A stretch of DNA of 7,010 nt, taken from assembly GCA_029068665.1 (NCBI GenBank), contig JAIECC010000054.1, positions 1 to 7,010 of the forward strand, read 5' to 3'. Shown in pieces: positions 1 through 6,380 of the stretch (within the stretch, counting starts at the first letter, position 1; each line of letters begins with the position of its first letter). Source of the DNA: Lachnospiraceae bacterium. Its GTDB lineage: Bacteria > Bacillota > Clostridia > Lachnospirales > Lachnospiraceae. A model generated the notes under the pieces. It was given only the letters and a program-made list of their open reading frames with translations, was not told the origin of the DNA and ran no database searches. Position numbers and translations under genes: made by a program.

Positions 1-1
1 G

Positions 2-1096
2 CCAAGAGATGAAAAGCTGAATGCTACAGATATTGATGGATTATATGAATTGAACTGGCGGAATTCGGATGGCACACCGGGAGATAAATTTGATTTGAAC
101 AGCCCGAGTCTTACCGGTAAGCTGGCAGGACTGGTGGCAGTAAGAGATGGTAATAATAATTATGGTTTTGTGGGAAAAACCGTGGCGGCTGGAACAGATG
201 CTACAGGGACTTATATGACCATGGAGACCGATAAGCCATTCTATCTGAATGATCTGAATATACCAGACAAGGGTAAGATTACCGTATATGGTGTTGATTA
301 TTATTATGATGATTTTGAGGCGCAATATGATAATACAACCGGTGAAATAACCAGTTATACATTTCGTAATCTAAAAGTGCTGGATACAGATGGGGCAACA
401 AGAATTCCGGCAAATCCGGCAAGTATTGGAACCGGACTTACGGCACGAATAGGAGAAAGTGTGGATTTTGAAGGTGTGCCGTATTATATGTCTAAGTTAA
501 ATGAATTCGTAAGAAACTTTTCCCGGCATATGAATGACTTGTGCGTGTCCGGTGTGGATTTCGAAGGGAATCAGGGACTGGATATGCTGAATACGGTAGA
601 TACGAATGGCAACAGCCTGAACCTGTCTGCTACTGTAGGTGATACCAGTTTTACTTCCAAGGGGGCTTCTTATTATCGCTTGACAGCATTGAACTGGGAT
701 GTTCATGAAGAGGTAGTGAAGGACCCTAAGAATAAGGTTGTGGTTTCCCGCTCCAGAGCCATTGAGCAGGAAAATATAGAAGATTGTCATTTGCTGGAGG
801 AGATAAAAGAGAGTTTGATAGACCATAGTATATTTAAGCAGGGTACACCTTTTGAATATCTGGAGTCTATAATTTCCACTATGGGTGTTCAGACGCAAAA
901 ATGTAAAGTTGCAGAGGAGCATCAGAATAATATCGTTTATAGTATTAATTATCAACGGTTATCAGAATCCAGTGTAGATGCAAATGAAGAGGCTTCTAAC
1001 CTGATTATTCAGCAAAATGGATACAGTCTGGCTTGTAAGGTCATGTCTGTATTGGATGAGATATATGACAAATTGATTAATGGAACCGGTGTTTAG
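2..1096 (+). CDS. flgK: Flagellar hook-associated protein 1 (FlgK), 5'-truncated by window edge
   Basis: This is the C-terminal 364 residues of FlgK, the first hook-filament junction protein, which is exported and assembled on the hook tip before FlgL. The frame is open to the window edge, so the true start lies upstream; a TTG at 50 is only an internal Leu codon. Seen: a TGKLAGLVAVRDG segment near residues 37-49, typical of the FlgK middle region, and a C-terminal helical D0/D1 segment with SVDANEEASNLI, followed by a stretch ending DEIYDKLING. The latter matches the usual FlgK ending (VSGVNLDEEMANLI...STVDEMLDTLI). Between them is a variable section with a charged helix (EDCHLLEEIKESL) that fits the family pattern. 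The stop codon TAG overlaps the flgL Shine-Dalgarno sequence, so flgK and flgL are co-transcribed. Family assignment is firm; roughly 250-280 N-terminal residues are probably missing, judging by usual FlgK sizes in related bacteria. Confidence 0.93.
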   Translation, partial: PRDEKLNATDIDGLYELNWRNSDGTPGDKFDLNSPSLTGKLAGLVAVRDGNNNYGFVGKTVAAGTDATGTYMTMETDKPFYLNDLNIPDKGKITVYGVDYYYDDFEAQYDNTTGEITSYTFRNLKVLDTDGATRIPANPASIGTGLTARIGESVDFEGVPYYMSKLNEFVRNFSRHMNDLCVSGVDFEGNQGLDMLNTVDTNGNSLNLSATVGDTSFTSKGASYYRLTALNWDVHEEVVKDPKNKVVVSRSRAIEQENIEDCHLLEEIKESLIDHSIFKQGTPFEYLESIISTMGVQTQKCKVAEEHQNNIVYSINYQRLSESSVDANEEASNLIIQQNGYSLACKVMSVLDEIYDKLINGTGV

Positions 1097-1107
1097 GAGG
1101 GAAAAAT

Positions 1108-2616
1108 ATGCGTGTAACAAATCACATGATTAGTAATAATTCTTTACGGAATCTTCAGACCAGTACCAAGAAAGTGGATTCGCTGATTCAGCAGTTGACT
1201 ACGGGACAAAAGATTCAGCGCGCCAGCGAGGACCCGGTTGTGGCAGTCCGGGCACTGAAGTTAAGGAATACAGTGAGCCAGTTGCTGCAATATAAGCAGA
1301 AAAATATTAAGGATGCAGATTCCTGGATGGAGCTGACAGAGAATTCGATTACCAGTATAGAGGGAAATATTAAAGAGATGTCTGGATATTGTAATCAGGG
1401 TGCTACGGATTCTTTCAATGAGACTGACCGTTCTGCCATTGCAGAAACCATTCGGGCATACAAGGATATGATTTATAAGGAGGGAAATACCACCTTTGCC
1501 GGACGGTATGTATTCTCCGGTTATAAGACTGCTACCAGTCTGATCTTCAGTGAAGCGGAGGCGGTTAAATATTCCTATGACATTACAGAGGATATGGACA
1601 GTAGTGACATTGGAGTAAAAACGGTAACGGTAAATGGGGTTGATCCGGCTGATTTAGATGGATATCTCAATGGCACACTGACTTATGGAACCAATGCATA
1701 TCCAAAGCAGGAGACGGTTTACCGCCTGCGGTTGTCTTACGACAAGCTGACGGAAGGAACTGCTCCGACGATTTCCTATATGGGAAATGATAATTTGTCC
1801 CATGCCTTGACTGTTACAAGCACTATGAATAGTACCCAGTCGGAAGATTATTATAAGGACTTGGGGGATGACGAGGTCCGGTATATACCGGAAACCGGAG
1901 AGATTGTTTTTGGCAAAGATATTTACAACCTGATACAGAACTCCGATAAGATTTCGGTAAATTACACCAAGGAAGAATTTCAGCCTAATGAATTGCGGCC
2001 GGAACACTATTTTAATTGTGTTCAGACCAATAAGAGTACTGGTGAGACGGTTACGTTTGATATAGAGGATGGGGATCAGAATATTGAATATGAAGTGAAT
2101 TTCAATCAGAAAATTCGCGTTAATACCTTGGGGAGAGACTTGATTACTCACGATATGGGCCGGGCTATTGATGAACTGGCAAATAAGGTAGAAGAGGTTG
2201 GAGATGTAGAAAAGCGTCTGGCAGAGTTAAAGGCGTTGCTGACCAATCCGAAATATGCAAATGATGATGATGCCATTGAACAAATCAATTACATGATTGC
2301 AGATGCAGAAAACGAATCAAAAATGAAAAATCAGGAAATGCGGGAGCTGTTTAATCAAAATATTACAGTCTTTCAGCAATTTGAAGTTAATATTACTTCC
2401 CTTCAGTCGGATTCCGGTGCCAGAACGGCGAAGCTGGATATGATAGCAGACCGTGTGGCAGAGCAGTATACGAATTTCAAGGAACTGGCATCGACCAATG
2501 AAGAGGTAGAGTATGAAGATAAAGCCATTGAGTTCGCTTCCAATGCTGTAGTATATAATGCGGCATTGCAGGTGACCGGCAATGTATTGCAAAAGTCATT
2601 ATTAGACTTTATCTAG
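1108..2616 (+). CDS. flgL: Flagellar hook-associated protein 3 (FlgL)
   Basis: FlgL is the second hook-filament junction protein; it sits between FlgK and the first flagellin subunits outside the cell. The start ATG lies 6 nt after AGGAGGG (1095-1101), which overlaps the flgK stop. The N-terminus is a flagellin-like D0/D1 helical domain: RVTNHMISNN at 2-11, LTTGQKIQRASEDP near 30-43, and the family motif GRYVFSG at 132-138. Residues about 145-350 form a beta-rich, variable insert. The C-terminal helical half runs from about 350 to the end and finishes in a hydrophobic helix (VVYNAALQVTGNVLQKSLLDF), as expected for filament-core packing. At 502 residues it is much longer than the ~300 residues of Bacillus or enteric FlgL, and the extra length lies in the exposed middle domain. 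No signal peptide is present, as expected for a type III export substrate. It is followed 23 nt later by fliW. Confidence 0.95.
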   Translation: MRVTNHMISNNSLRNLQTSTKKVDSLIQQLTTGQKIQRASEDPVVAVRALKLRNTVSQLLQYKQKNIKDADSWMELTENSITSIEGNIKEMSGYCNQGATDSFNETDRSAIAETIRAYKDMIYKEGNTTFAGRYVFSGYKTATSLIFSEAEAVKYSYDITEDMDSSDIGVKTVTVNGVDPADLDGYLNGTLTYGTNAYPKQETVYRLRLSYDKLTEGTAPTISYMGNDNLSHALTVTSTMNSTQSEDYYKDLGDDEVRYIPETGEIVFGKDIYNLIQNSDKISVNYTKEEFQPNELRPEHYFNCVQTNKSTGETVTFDIEDGDQNIEYEVNFNQKIRVNTLGRDLITHDMGRAIDELANKVEEVGDVEKRLAELKALLTNPKYANDDDAIEQINYMIADAENESKMKNQEMRELFNQNITVFQQFEVNITSLQSDSGARTAKLDMIADRVAEQYTNFKELASTNEEVEYEDKAIEFASNAVVYNAALQVTGNVLQKSLLDFI

Positions 2617-2639
2617 ATTATCTAAAAAAGGAGGGCAAT

Positions 2640-3098
2640 ATGGTAGCACAGACAAGACTATTTGGTGAAATAACAATTGAGGATGATAAGGTATTGGAAT
2701 TCCCAAACGGTATCATTGGAATTGGGGATAAGCATAAGTTTGCAATTATTTACGATGTGGAGAAGGGGGAGGATACTGCAATCCGCTGGCTGCAGTCCAT
2801 GGAGGATCCTTATCTGACGCTGCCTGTGATTGAACCATATGCAATCCTGGATGAATATAATCCTATGATTGAAGATGCATTGTTAGAGGTGTTGGATAAT
2901 CCGAAGGATGAAGACATTATTGTATTACTCACTCTGATTATTTCTTCTGATGTTAAGAAGATCACGGCAAATCTAAAGGCCCCGATTGTTATTAATTCTG
3001 CAACCTGTAAGGGTAGTCAGCTTATAGTGGAAAATTCGGATTATGAGGCAAAATTCAATGTCTATAATGCGATTCAGAAAAGGAAAGCAGGTGAGTGA
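2640..3098 (+). CDS. fliW: Flagellar assembly factor FliW, CsrA antagonist
   Basis: FliW is a small cytosolic protein that, in B. subtilis, binds either flagellin or CsrA. When flagellin is exported, freed FliW binds CsrA and relieves repression of flagellin translation. Seen here: 152 residues (the family is usually ~140-150), an N-terminal FGEITI at 8-13, EFPNGIIG at 20-27, RWLQSMEDP from residue 49 and NLKAPIVIN in the C-terminal third, all in the family's order. The start ATG is preceded by AAGGAGGG (2628-2635) at a spacing of 4 nt. The stop TGA is one base from the csrA ATG, so the two genes are almost certainly translationally coupled, giving matched amounts of regulator and antagonist. 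The lysine-rich tail (QKRKAGE) overlaps the csrA ribosome binding site. Confidence 0.95.
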   Translation: MVAQTRLFGEITIEDDKVLEFPNGIIGIGDKHKFAIIYDVEKGEDTAIRWLQSMEDPYLTLPVIEPYAILDEYNPMIEDALLEVLDNPKDEDIIVLLTLIISSDVKKITANLKAPIVINSATCKGSQLIVENSDYEAKFNVYNAIQKRKAGE

Positions 3099-3099
3099 T

Positions 3100-3318
3100 A
3101 TGTTAGCATTATCCAGAAAACAGGGAGAGGCACTTGTATTGGGCAACGATATTGAAGTCACGATCCTGGAGATAAAAGGTGATCAGGTTAAAATCGGTAT
3201 AAGTGCTCCTAAGTCTGTTCCGGTATATCGAAAAGAATTATATATTCAGATTAAAGATGCCAACCAGGAAGCGATTGAACAGGCAAATGCCGTAGAGGCA
3301 CTGAAAGGACTGCTGTAG
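3100..3318 (+). CDS. csrA: Carbon storage regulator CsrA, RNA-binding translational repressor
   Basis: CsrA is a dimeric cytosolic RNA-binding protein that recognises GGA in hairpin loops, often at ribosome binding sites. Seen: 72 residues, close to the 74 of B. subtilis CsrA, beginning MLALSRKQGEALVLG. Residues Leu4, Arg6 and Arg44 (in VYRKELY), which contribute to RNA binding in characterised CsrA proteins, are all present, as is the core GDQVKIGI at 27-34. Asn55, a position linked to FliW binding in B. subtilis CsrA, is conserved in DANQE. The ATG at 3100 was chosen because the homology starts exactly there and AGGTGAG (3089-3095) lies 4 nt upstream. The frame is open back to 3043, but that would add 19 residues unlike any CsrA. 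The gene follows fliW by one base and its stop codon sits in the loop of a terminator hairpin. Confidence 0.97.
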   Translation: MLALSRKQGEALVLGNDIEVTILEIKGDQVKIGISAPKSVPVYRKELYIQIKDANQEAIEQANAVEALKGLL

Positions 3319-3332
3319 CGGCAGTCTCTTTT
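3307..3332 (+). terminator. Probable intrinsic terminator after csrA
   Basis: GACTGCTG (3308-3315) pairs with CGGCAGTC (3319-3326) around a three-base TAG loop, giving an 8-bp stem with one G-U pair; G3307 and T3327 can add another G-U. A moderately T-rich tail (CTCTTTTC) follows at once. The loop is the csrA stop codon itself, so a ribosome finishing csrA would cover the hairpin. The U-tract is interrupted, so termination may be partial. Its position, just before a new promoter, supports the call. Confidence 0.65.
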
Positions 3333-3359
3333 CATTAATAAAAAAAATAATATTTGTGT

Positions 3360-3386
3360 TAAGGAATTAACGAAAGCAGTCGATAT
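3360..3386 (+). promoter_or_regulatory. Sigma-28/SigD-type promoter of the flaG-fliD-fliS operon
   Basis: TAAG (3360-3363), a 15-nt spacer, then GTCGATAT (3379-3386). The known flagellar sigma consensus is TAAA, 14-16 nt, GCCGATA(A/T), so each half differs at one or two positions and the spacing is ideal. An A/T-rich block with a run of eight A lies just upstream (3334-3355) and could act as an UP element. The expected start of transcription is about 3392-3394, giving a leader of about 65 nt. The promoter would make flaG and the following genes late (class III) flagellar genes, which fits their products. Confidence 0.75.
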
Positions 3387-3411
3387 ATTAGTTAAGAATA
3401 GCTTTATAACT

Positions 3412-3433
3412 ATTTATTGAAGGAACAATAAGT
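3412..3433 (+). promoter_or_regulatory. Leader hairpin with GGA hexaloop, upstream candidate CsrA site
   Basis: ATTTATTG (3412-3419) pairs with CAATAAGT (3426-3433) over 8 bp with one G-U. The six-base loop is AAGGAA, with GGA at 3422-3424. A GGA presented in a hexaloop on a short stem is the known high-affinity form of a CsrA site. The stem is A/U-rich and therefore weak. Its GGA lies 24 nt before the GGA of the next hairpin, a spacing that one CsrA dimer could bridge. A less certain inverted repeat (TAGTTA at 3389-3394, TAACTA at 3407-3412) lies just upstream at the probable 5' end of the message. Confidence 0.5.
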
Positions 3434-3437
3434 TAGG

Positions 3438-3455
3438 TTTCACACGGAGGTGAAG
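3438..3455 (+). promoter_or_regulatory. Hairpin holding the flaG ribosome binding site, candidate CsrA site
   Basis: TTTCAC (3438-3443) pairs with GTGAAG (3450-3455) over 6 bp, the outermost pair being G-U. The loop is ACGGAG, with GGA at 3446-3448. Bases 3442-3451 read ACACGGAGGT, a ten-of-ten match to the CsrA consensus ACANGGANGU. The same bases include the flaG Shine-Dalgarno GGAGG (3446-3450), 8 nt before the ATG at 3459. A protein bound here would block ribosome entry, as CsrA does at flagellin mRNA in B. subtilis. Because an SD supplies GGAGGT by itself, the informative parts are the upstream ACAC and the hexaloop geometry. Confidence 0.6.
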
Positions 3456-3458
3456 GAC

Positions 3459-3911
3459 ATGGGAATTGGTGGAATTGAATCAAGTGTAGCAGCCAACAGT
3501 ACTCGCAGTCTGAATACGAAGATGGCGGTACCGGAGGCAGCAGTGGTACAGCAGGTGACAGCAACAACAGATAATTATGCAAAGGTAACCAGATCTGCTG
3601 GAAAAGAAAGTGGCGGCGAAACCGGAAATAATAATCCGAATTCACAGGAGCAAATGTTCGAGGATGGCATTCCGATTCAGGAAGTATCCAAGGAGAAGAT
3701 TGAAAGTGCATTGCGGGACATTAATACAAAGATTCGTCCGACTCATACAGAATGCCAGTTTTCTTATCACGAGAAAACAAAGCGGATTGCAATTAAAGTA
3801 TTGGATCAGGATACCGGAGAAGTGATTCGGGAAATACCGCCTGAGAAAACATTGGACATGATTGCGAAAAGTTTGGAACTGGCTGGTATCCTTGTGGATG
3901 AAAAGCGTTAG
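3459..3911 (+). CDS. flaG: Flagellar protein FlaG
   Basis: FlaG proteins are small flagellar accessory proteins encoded next to fliD in many bacteria; in some species their loss lengthens filaments, but the biochemical role is unclear. Seen: 150 residues, with a low-complexity Ser/Thr/Ala/Asn-rich N-terminal half (to about residue 65) and the conserved FlaG domain in the C-terminal half. That domain shows CQFSYHEKTKRIAIKVLD followed by TGEVIREIPPEK (the GEVIREIPPEK part is 120-130) and LAGILVDEK at the end. The ATG at 3459 was chosen because GGAGG lies 8 nt upstream; the in-frame GTG at 3450 lies within that Shine-Dalgarno sequence and cannot use it. It is the first gene after a sigma-28-type promoter and is followed 12 nt later by fliD. 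Confidence 0.9.
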   Translation: MGIGGIESSVAANSTRSLNTKMAVPEAAVVQQVTATTDNYAKVTRSAGKESGGETGNNNPNSQEQMFEDGIPIQEVSKEKIESALRDINTKIRPTHTECQFSYHEKTKRIAIKVLDQDTGEVIREIPPEKTLDMIAKSLELAGILVDEKR

Positions 3912-3923
3912 GAGGGATTAAAT

Positions 3924-5945
3924 ATGACTCAGAGAGTGACAGGTCTGATATCAGGACTTGATACAGAAACGATTATACAGCAGTTGGTGAGCAAACATAA
4001 GACAAAGGTTGAAACTGCTGAAAAAGAGAAGACAAAGACGCAATGGAAGCAGGAAGCATGGTCTGCCCTGAATACAAAGCTGCTTAATTTTTATAAGGGC
4101 GCATTGAACAAGTTTCAGTCTGTAGGTACCTATAAAGCAAAGAAGGTAGAGTCTACTGACAATTCTAAGATTAAGGTTACCAGCAGCAACAATGCTGTAA
4201 CCGGTGTTCATACCTTGTCTGTAAAGCAGGTGGCAAGTGCTGCTTATCTGACCGGTAAAGATTTGCGTGGTCAGGCATTTAATACGACTTCTTATGTGGC
4301 TGCTGATGCTGCAGACGTACAGGTTAGTGATTTGAAGGATTCAAAAGGTAATGCCATTGATCTTGATGGAAAGAGCTTTGACATTTCTTATGTAAAGATC
4401 AATGATGACGGCACAGAAGAAACGGTTACGAAGACAATTACTGCCCAAGTAGGTGCAGATGGTACTTTGCAGAGCATGATTGATAATATGAATCAGTCTT
4501 TACAGGATGAAGGGATTGATATGAAGGTTTCATACAATTCTTCCATGGGCGGTTTGGAATTCGTGAATAACACTGCAGAGCCGGATACCGATGAGGAAGG
4601 TACTGTAGTTGGCTATAAGAATGGTATAAATTATACTCTGAAGGCAACGGATAGTGATTCTGCAAAAGCTTTGGGAATCAGTGAAAAGGGTGTGACAGTT
4701 AGCAAGCAGACCAATGATACCGGCGATAATATTCTGACGATGAAAAATGCCTTTAATGTAACCAAGGTATCTGATACTGCGGCTGCTGTGACCGGTGGAA
4801 CTAAGTTGACAGATATGGGTATTGCTAATGGGACTACATTTACTTTGAATGTTGGCAAAGGTGCCGATGCTAAGGAGTATACCTTTACAATTGATCAAAG
4901 TACTACACTTTCCGGTCTGGCATCTCAGTTTTCAAAGATGGGTGTAAAGGCAAGTTATGATGAAAAGCAGGGAAGATTCTTTATTAATTCCACTGACTCT
5001 GGAGAGAAGTTTGACTTTGAATTGACTGCAGATGATGCAAGTGCGTTGGAAAAGTTGGGATTGGATAGTGCTTCTGCCACGAAGGTTGATGCAGCAGATG
5101 CTATCGTAGAGTATAATGGAGCAACCTTCCAGCAGGCGTCTAATACCTTCAGTCTGAATGGCTTGAACTTTACGGTTAATGATGTAACGGTTACCAAGGA
5201 TAAGGATGGCAATGTGATTAAGGATGATCCGATTAAGCTGACGGTGTCAACGGATACAGACGCTATTTACAATGCTGTGAAGGACTTTATAAAGGAATAC
5301 AATTCTCTGATTGAGGAGATGAATACTCTGTTGCATGCAGACCGGGCAAAGGGATATGAGCCACTGACTTCAGAGGAAAAGGATGCTTTGTCAGATAAAG
5401 AGGTAGAGGAATGGGAAAAGAAGATTAAGGATTCCCTTCTGCGTCAGGATTCAAAGATGAGTTCGCTGGTAAACAATATGCGTTCAACTTTGAATAAGTC
5501 TATTAGCTATACAAATTCAGAAGGGATTACCAAGCGTTATAGCTTGGCAAGCTTTGGAATCACCACCGGCAAGTGGAATGAATATGGAAAACTTCATATT
5601 GCAGGCGACCCTGATGATGCAGAATATGCAGACTATGATGATAAATTAAGAGCAGCTATTGAGAATAATCCGGATGCATTAATTGCAACCTTGAGTGGAT
5701 TGGGTAAGGAATTGTATTCTAATATGCAGAAGGCAATGAAGTCCACCAATTCCAGCAGCCCTATGACATTTTATGATGATATTACCCTGAAGAATCAGCT
5801 TTCATCTTATGATGATAAGATCAGCAAGCTGCAGGAAAAGATGAACAAGGCAGAGGATCGGTATTATAAGCAGTTTGCAAAGATGGAATCTGCTATGGCA
5901 AAGATTCAAGCGAATTCCTCTAGTCTGGGTGGTTTCTTTGGCTAA
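3924..5945 (+). CDS. fliD: Flagellar filament cap protein FliD (hook-associated protein 2)
   Basis: FliD forms the cap at the filament tip that folds and inserts flagellin subunits; it is exported through the flagellar channel, and no signal peptide is seen. The start ATG is 7 nt after GGAGGG (3911-3916), which overlaps the flaG stop. The N-terminal FliD domain covers about residues 1-110 (TGLISGLDTETIIQQL at 6-21, then SVKQVASAAYL). The C-terminal FliD domain runs from about residue 440 to the end, including AVKDFIKEYNSLIEEMN and the final coiled coil with KAEDRYYKQFAKMESAMAKI. At 673 residues it is longer than the ~470-500 of enteric or Bacillus FliD. The extra length comes from two related beta-rich units at about 149-253 and 303-381, each with a GxxFxx strand, a TLxxM/L helix, a (V/A)SY strand and an ending of xxLGIS or xxLGLD. 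These resemble flagellin_IN-type insert domains and would form the outer face of the cap. Confidence 0.96.
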   Translation: MTQRVTGLISGLDTETIIQQLVSKHKTKVETAEKEKTKTQWKQEAWSALNTKLLNFYKGALNKFQSVGTYKAKKVESTDNSKIKVTSSNNAVTGVHTLSVKQVASAAYLTGKDLRGQAFNTTSYVAADAADVQVSDLKDSKGNAIDLDGKSFDISYVKINDDGTEETVTKTITAQVGADGTLQSMIDNMNQSLQDEGIDMKVSYNSSMGGLEFVNNTAEPDTDEEGTVVGYKNGINYTLKATDSDSAKALGISEKGVTVSKQTNDTGDNILTMKNAFNVTKVSDTAAAVTGGTKLTDMGIANGTTFTLNVGKGADAKEYTFTIDQSTTLSGLASQFSKMGVKASYDEKQGRFFINSTDSGEKFDFELTADDASALEKLGLDSASATKVDAADAIVEYNGATFQQASNTFSLNGLNFTVNDVTVTKDKDGNVIKDDPIKLTVSTDTDAIYNAVKDFIKEYNSLIEEMNTLLHADRAKGYEPLTSEEKDALSDKEVEEWEKKIKDSLLRQDSKMSSLVNNMRSTLNKSISYTNSEGITKRYSLASFGITTGKWNEYGKLHIAGDPDDAEYADYDDKLRAAIENNPDALIATLSGLGKELYSNMQKAMKSTNSSSPMTFYDDITLKNQLSSYDDKISKLQEKMNKAEDRYYKQFAKMESAMAKIQANSSSLGGFFG

Positions 5946-5980
5946 TTAGAAAGGGATAATTCTTCATTGAGGTGAATACT

Positions 5981-6361
5981 ATGTTAAATAATGCAGCGCT
6001 GGCATATAGCGCCAGAAAAGTTGAAACAGCATCACCAGCGGAGTTGACATTGATGCTATATGATGGTGCAATCAAGTTTTGCAATATAGCAGCTTCTGCC
6101 ATTGAAAGAAGAGATTATGAGAAAGCAAATCTGAATATTCAGAAAGCGCGGAATATCATAGTGGAGTTGCAGTCGACCTTAGATCACAAGTATCAGATAG
6201 CAAAGGAATTTGATGTTGTCTATGATTATATTTTTCATAAACTGGTGGATGCTAATATGAAAAAAGATAGCGAGGCATTGGAGAATGCATTGGTACAGAT
6301 TCGTGACATGAGGGATACATGGAAGGAAGTTATGCGCGCCAGCAAGGGACCGATGTTATAG
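5981..6361 (+). CDS. fliS: Flagellar export chaperone FliS
   Basis: FliS is a cytosolic helical chaperone that binds the C-terminus of flagellin, keeping it unpolymerised and aiding its delivery to the export gate. Seen: 126 residues (usual ~125-135), an N-terminal LNNAALAYSARKVETASPAE and the signature LMLYDGAIKF beginning at residue 24. Further on are a KARNIIVELQSTLD segment, a VYDYIFHKLVDAN segment and a final RDTWKEV. This is the family order from start to end. The ATG at 5981 is preceded by GAGGTGA (5969-5975) at a spacing of 5 nt; an in-frame GTG at 5972 falls inside this site and is rejected. It lies 35 nt after fliD and 19 nt before the next chaperone gene, a fliD-fliS-fliT order also seen in Bacillus and enteric bacteria. 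Confidence 0.96.
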   Translation: MLNNAALAYSARKVETASPAELTLMLYDGAIKFCNIAASAIERRDYEKANLNIQKARNIIVELQSTLDHKYQIAKEFDVVYDYIFHKLVDANMKKDSEALENALVQIRDMRDTWKEVMRASKGPML

Positions 6362-6380
6362 GATGGAATGTGAGGAAGGC

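Noticed and set aside
497..955. Minus-strand open frame of 152 codons opposite flgK, and similar ones opposite flgL and fliD
   Set aside because: Their translations are rich in Ile, Leu, Cys and His with no recognisable domain, and they lie wholly opposite well-conserved genes; they are shadows of those genes' codon use.
2611..2618. Palindrome ATCTAGAT between flgL and fliW as a regulatory site or terminator
   Set aside because: It is only 8 bp with no loop or T-run, and it spans the flgL stop codon; it is likely coincidental.
3043..3099. Upstream in-frame extension of csrA to 3043
   Set aside because: It would overlap the end of fliW by 56 nt and add 19 residues not found in CsrA proteins; the family N-terminus MLxLSRK begins exactly at 3100.
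3358..3371. Perfect inverted repeat GTTAA-GGAA-TTAAC over the -35 element of the flaG promoter, as a repressor operator
   Set aside because: The arms are only 5 bp and A/T-rich, the pattern is not repeated at the second sigma-28 promoter, and it is explained by the TAAG element plus local A/T bias.
3450..3458. GTG at 3450 as an in-frame earlier start of flaG
   Set aside because: It lies within the Shine-Dalgarno sequence that serves ATG 3459 and has no ribosome binding site of its own.
3610..3825. Plus-strand open frame of 71 codons inside flaG in another frame
   Set aside because: It is Arg/Lys/Ile-rich without domain similarity, has no ribosome binding site, and overlaps the conserved FlaG domain.
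5972..5980. GTG at 5972 as the fliS start
   Set aside because: It falls inside the GAGGTGA ribosome binding site for ATG 5981, where FliS homology begins.
6363..6380. ATG at 6363 as the start of the FliT/FlgN-like gene
   Set aside because: There is no Shine-Dalgarno at proper spacing, whereas ATG 6381 has GAGGAAGG just upstream. It cannot be fully excluded, since translation could be coupled to the fliS stop.
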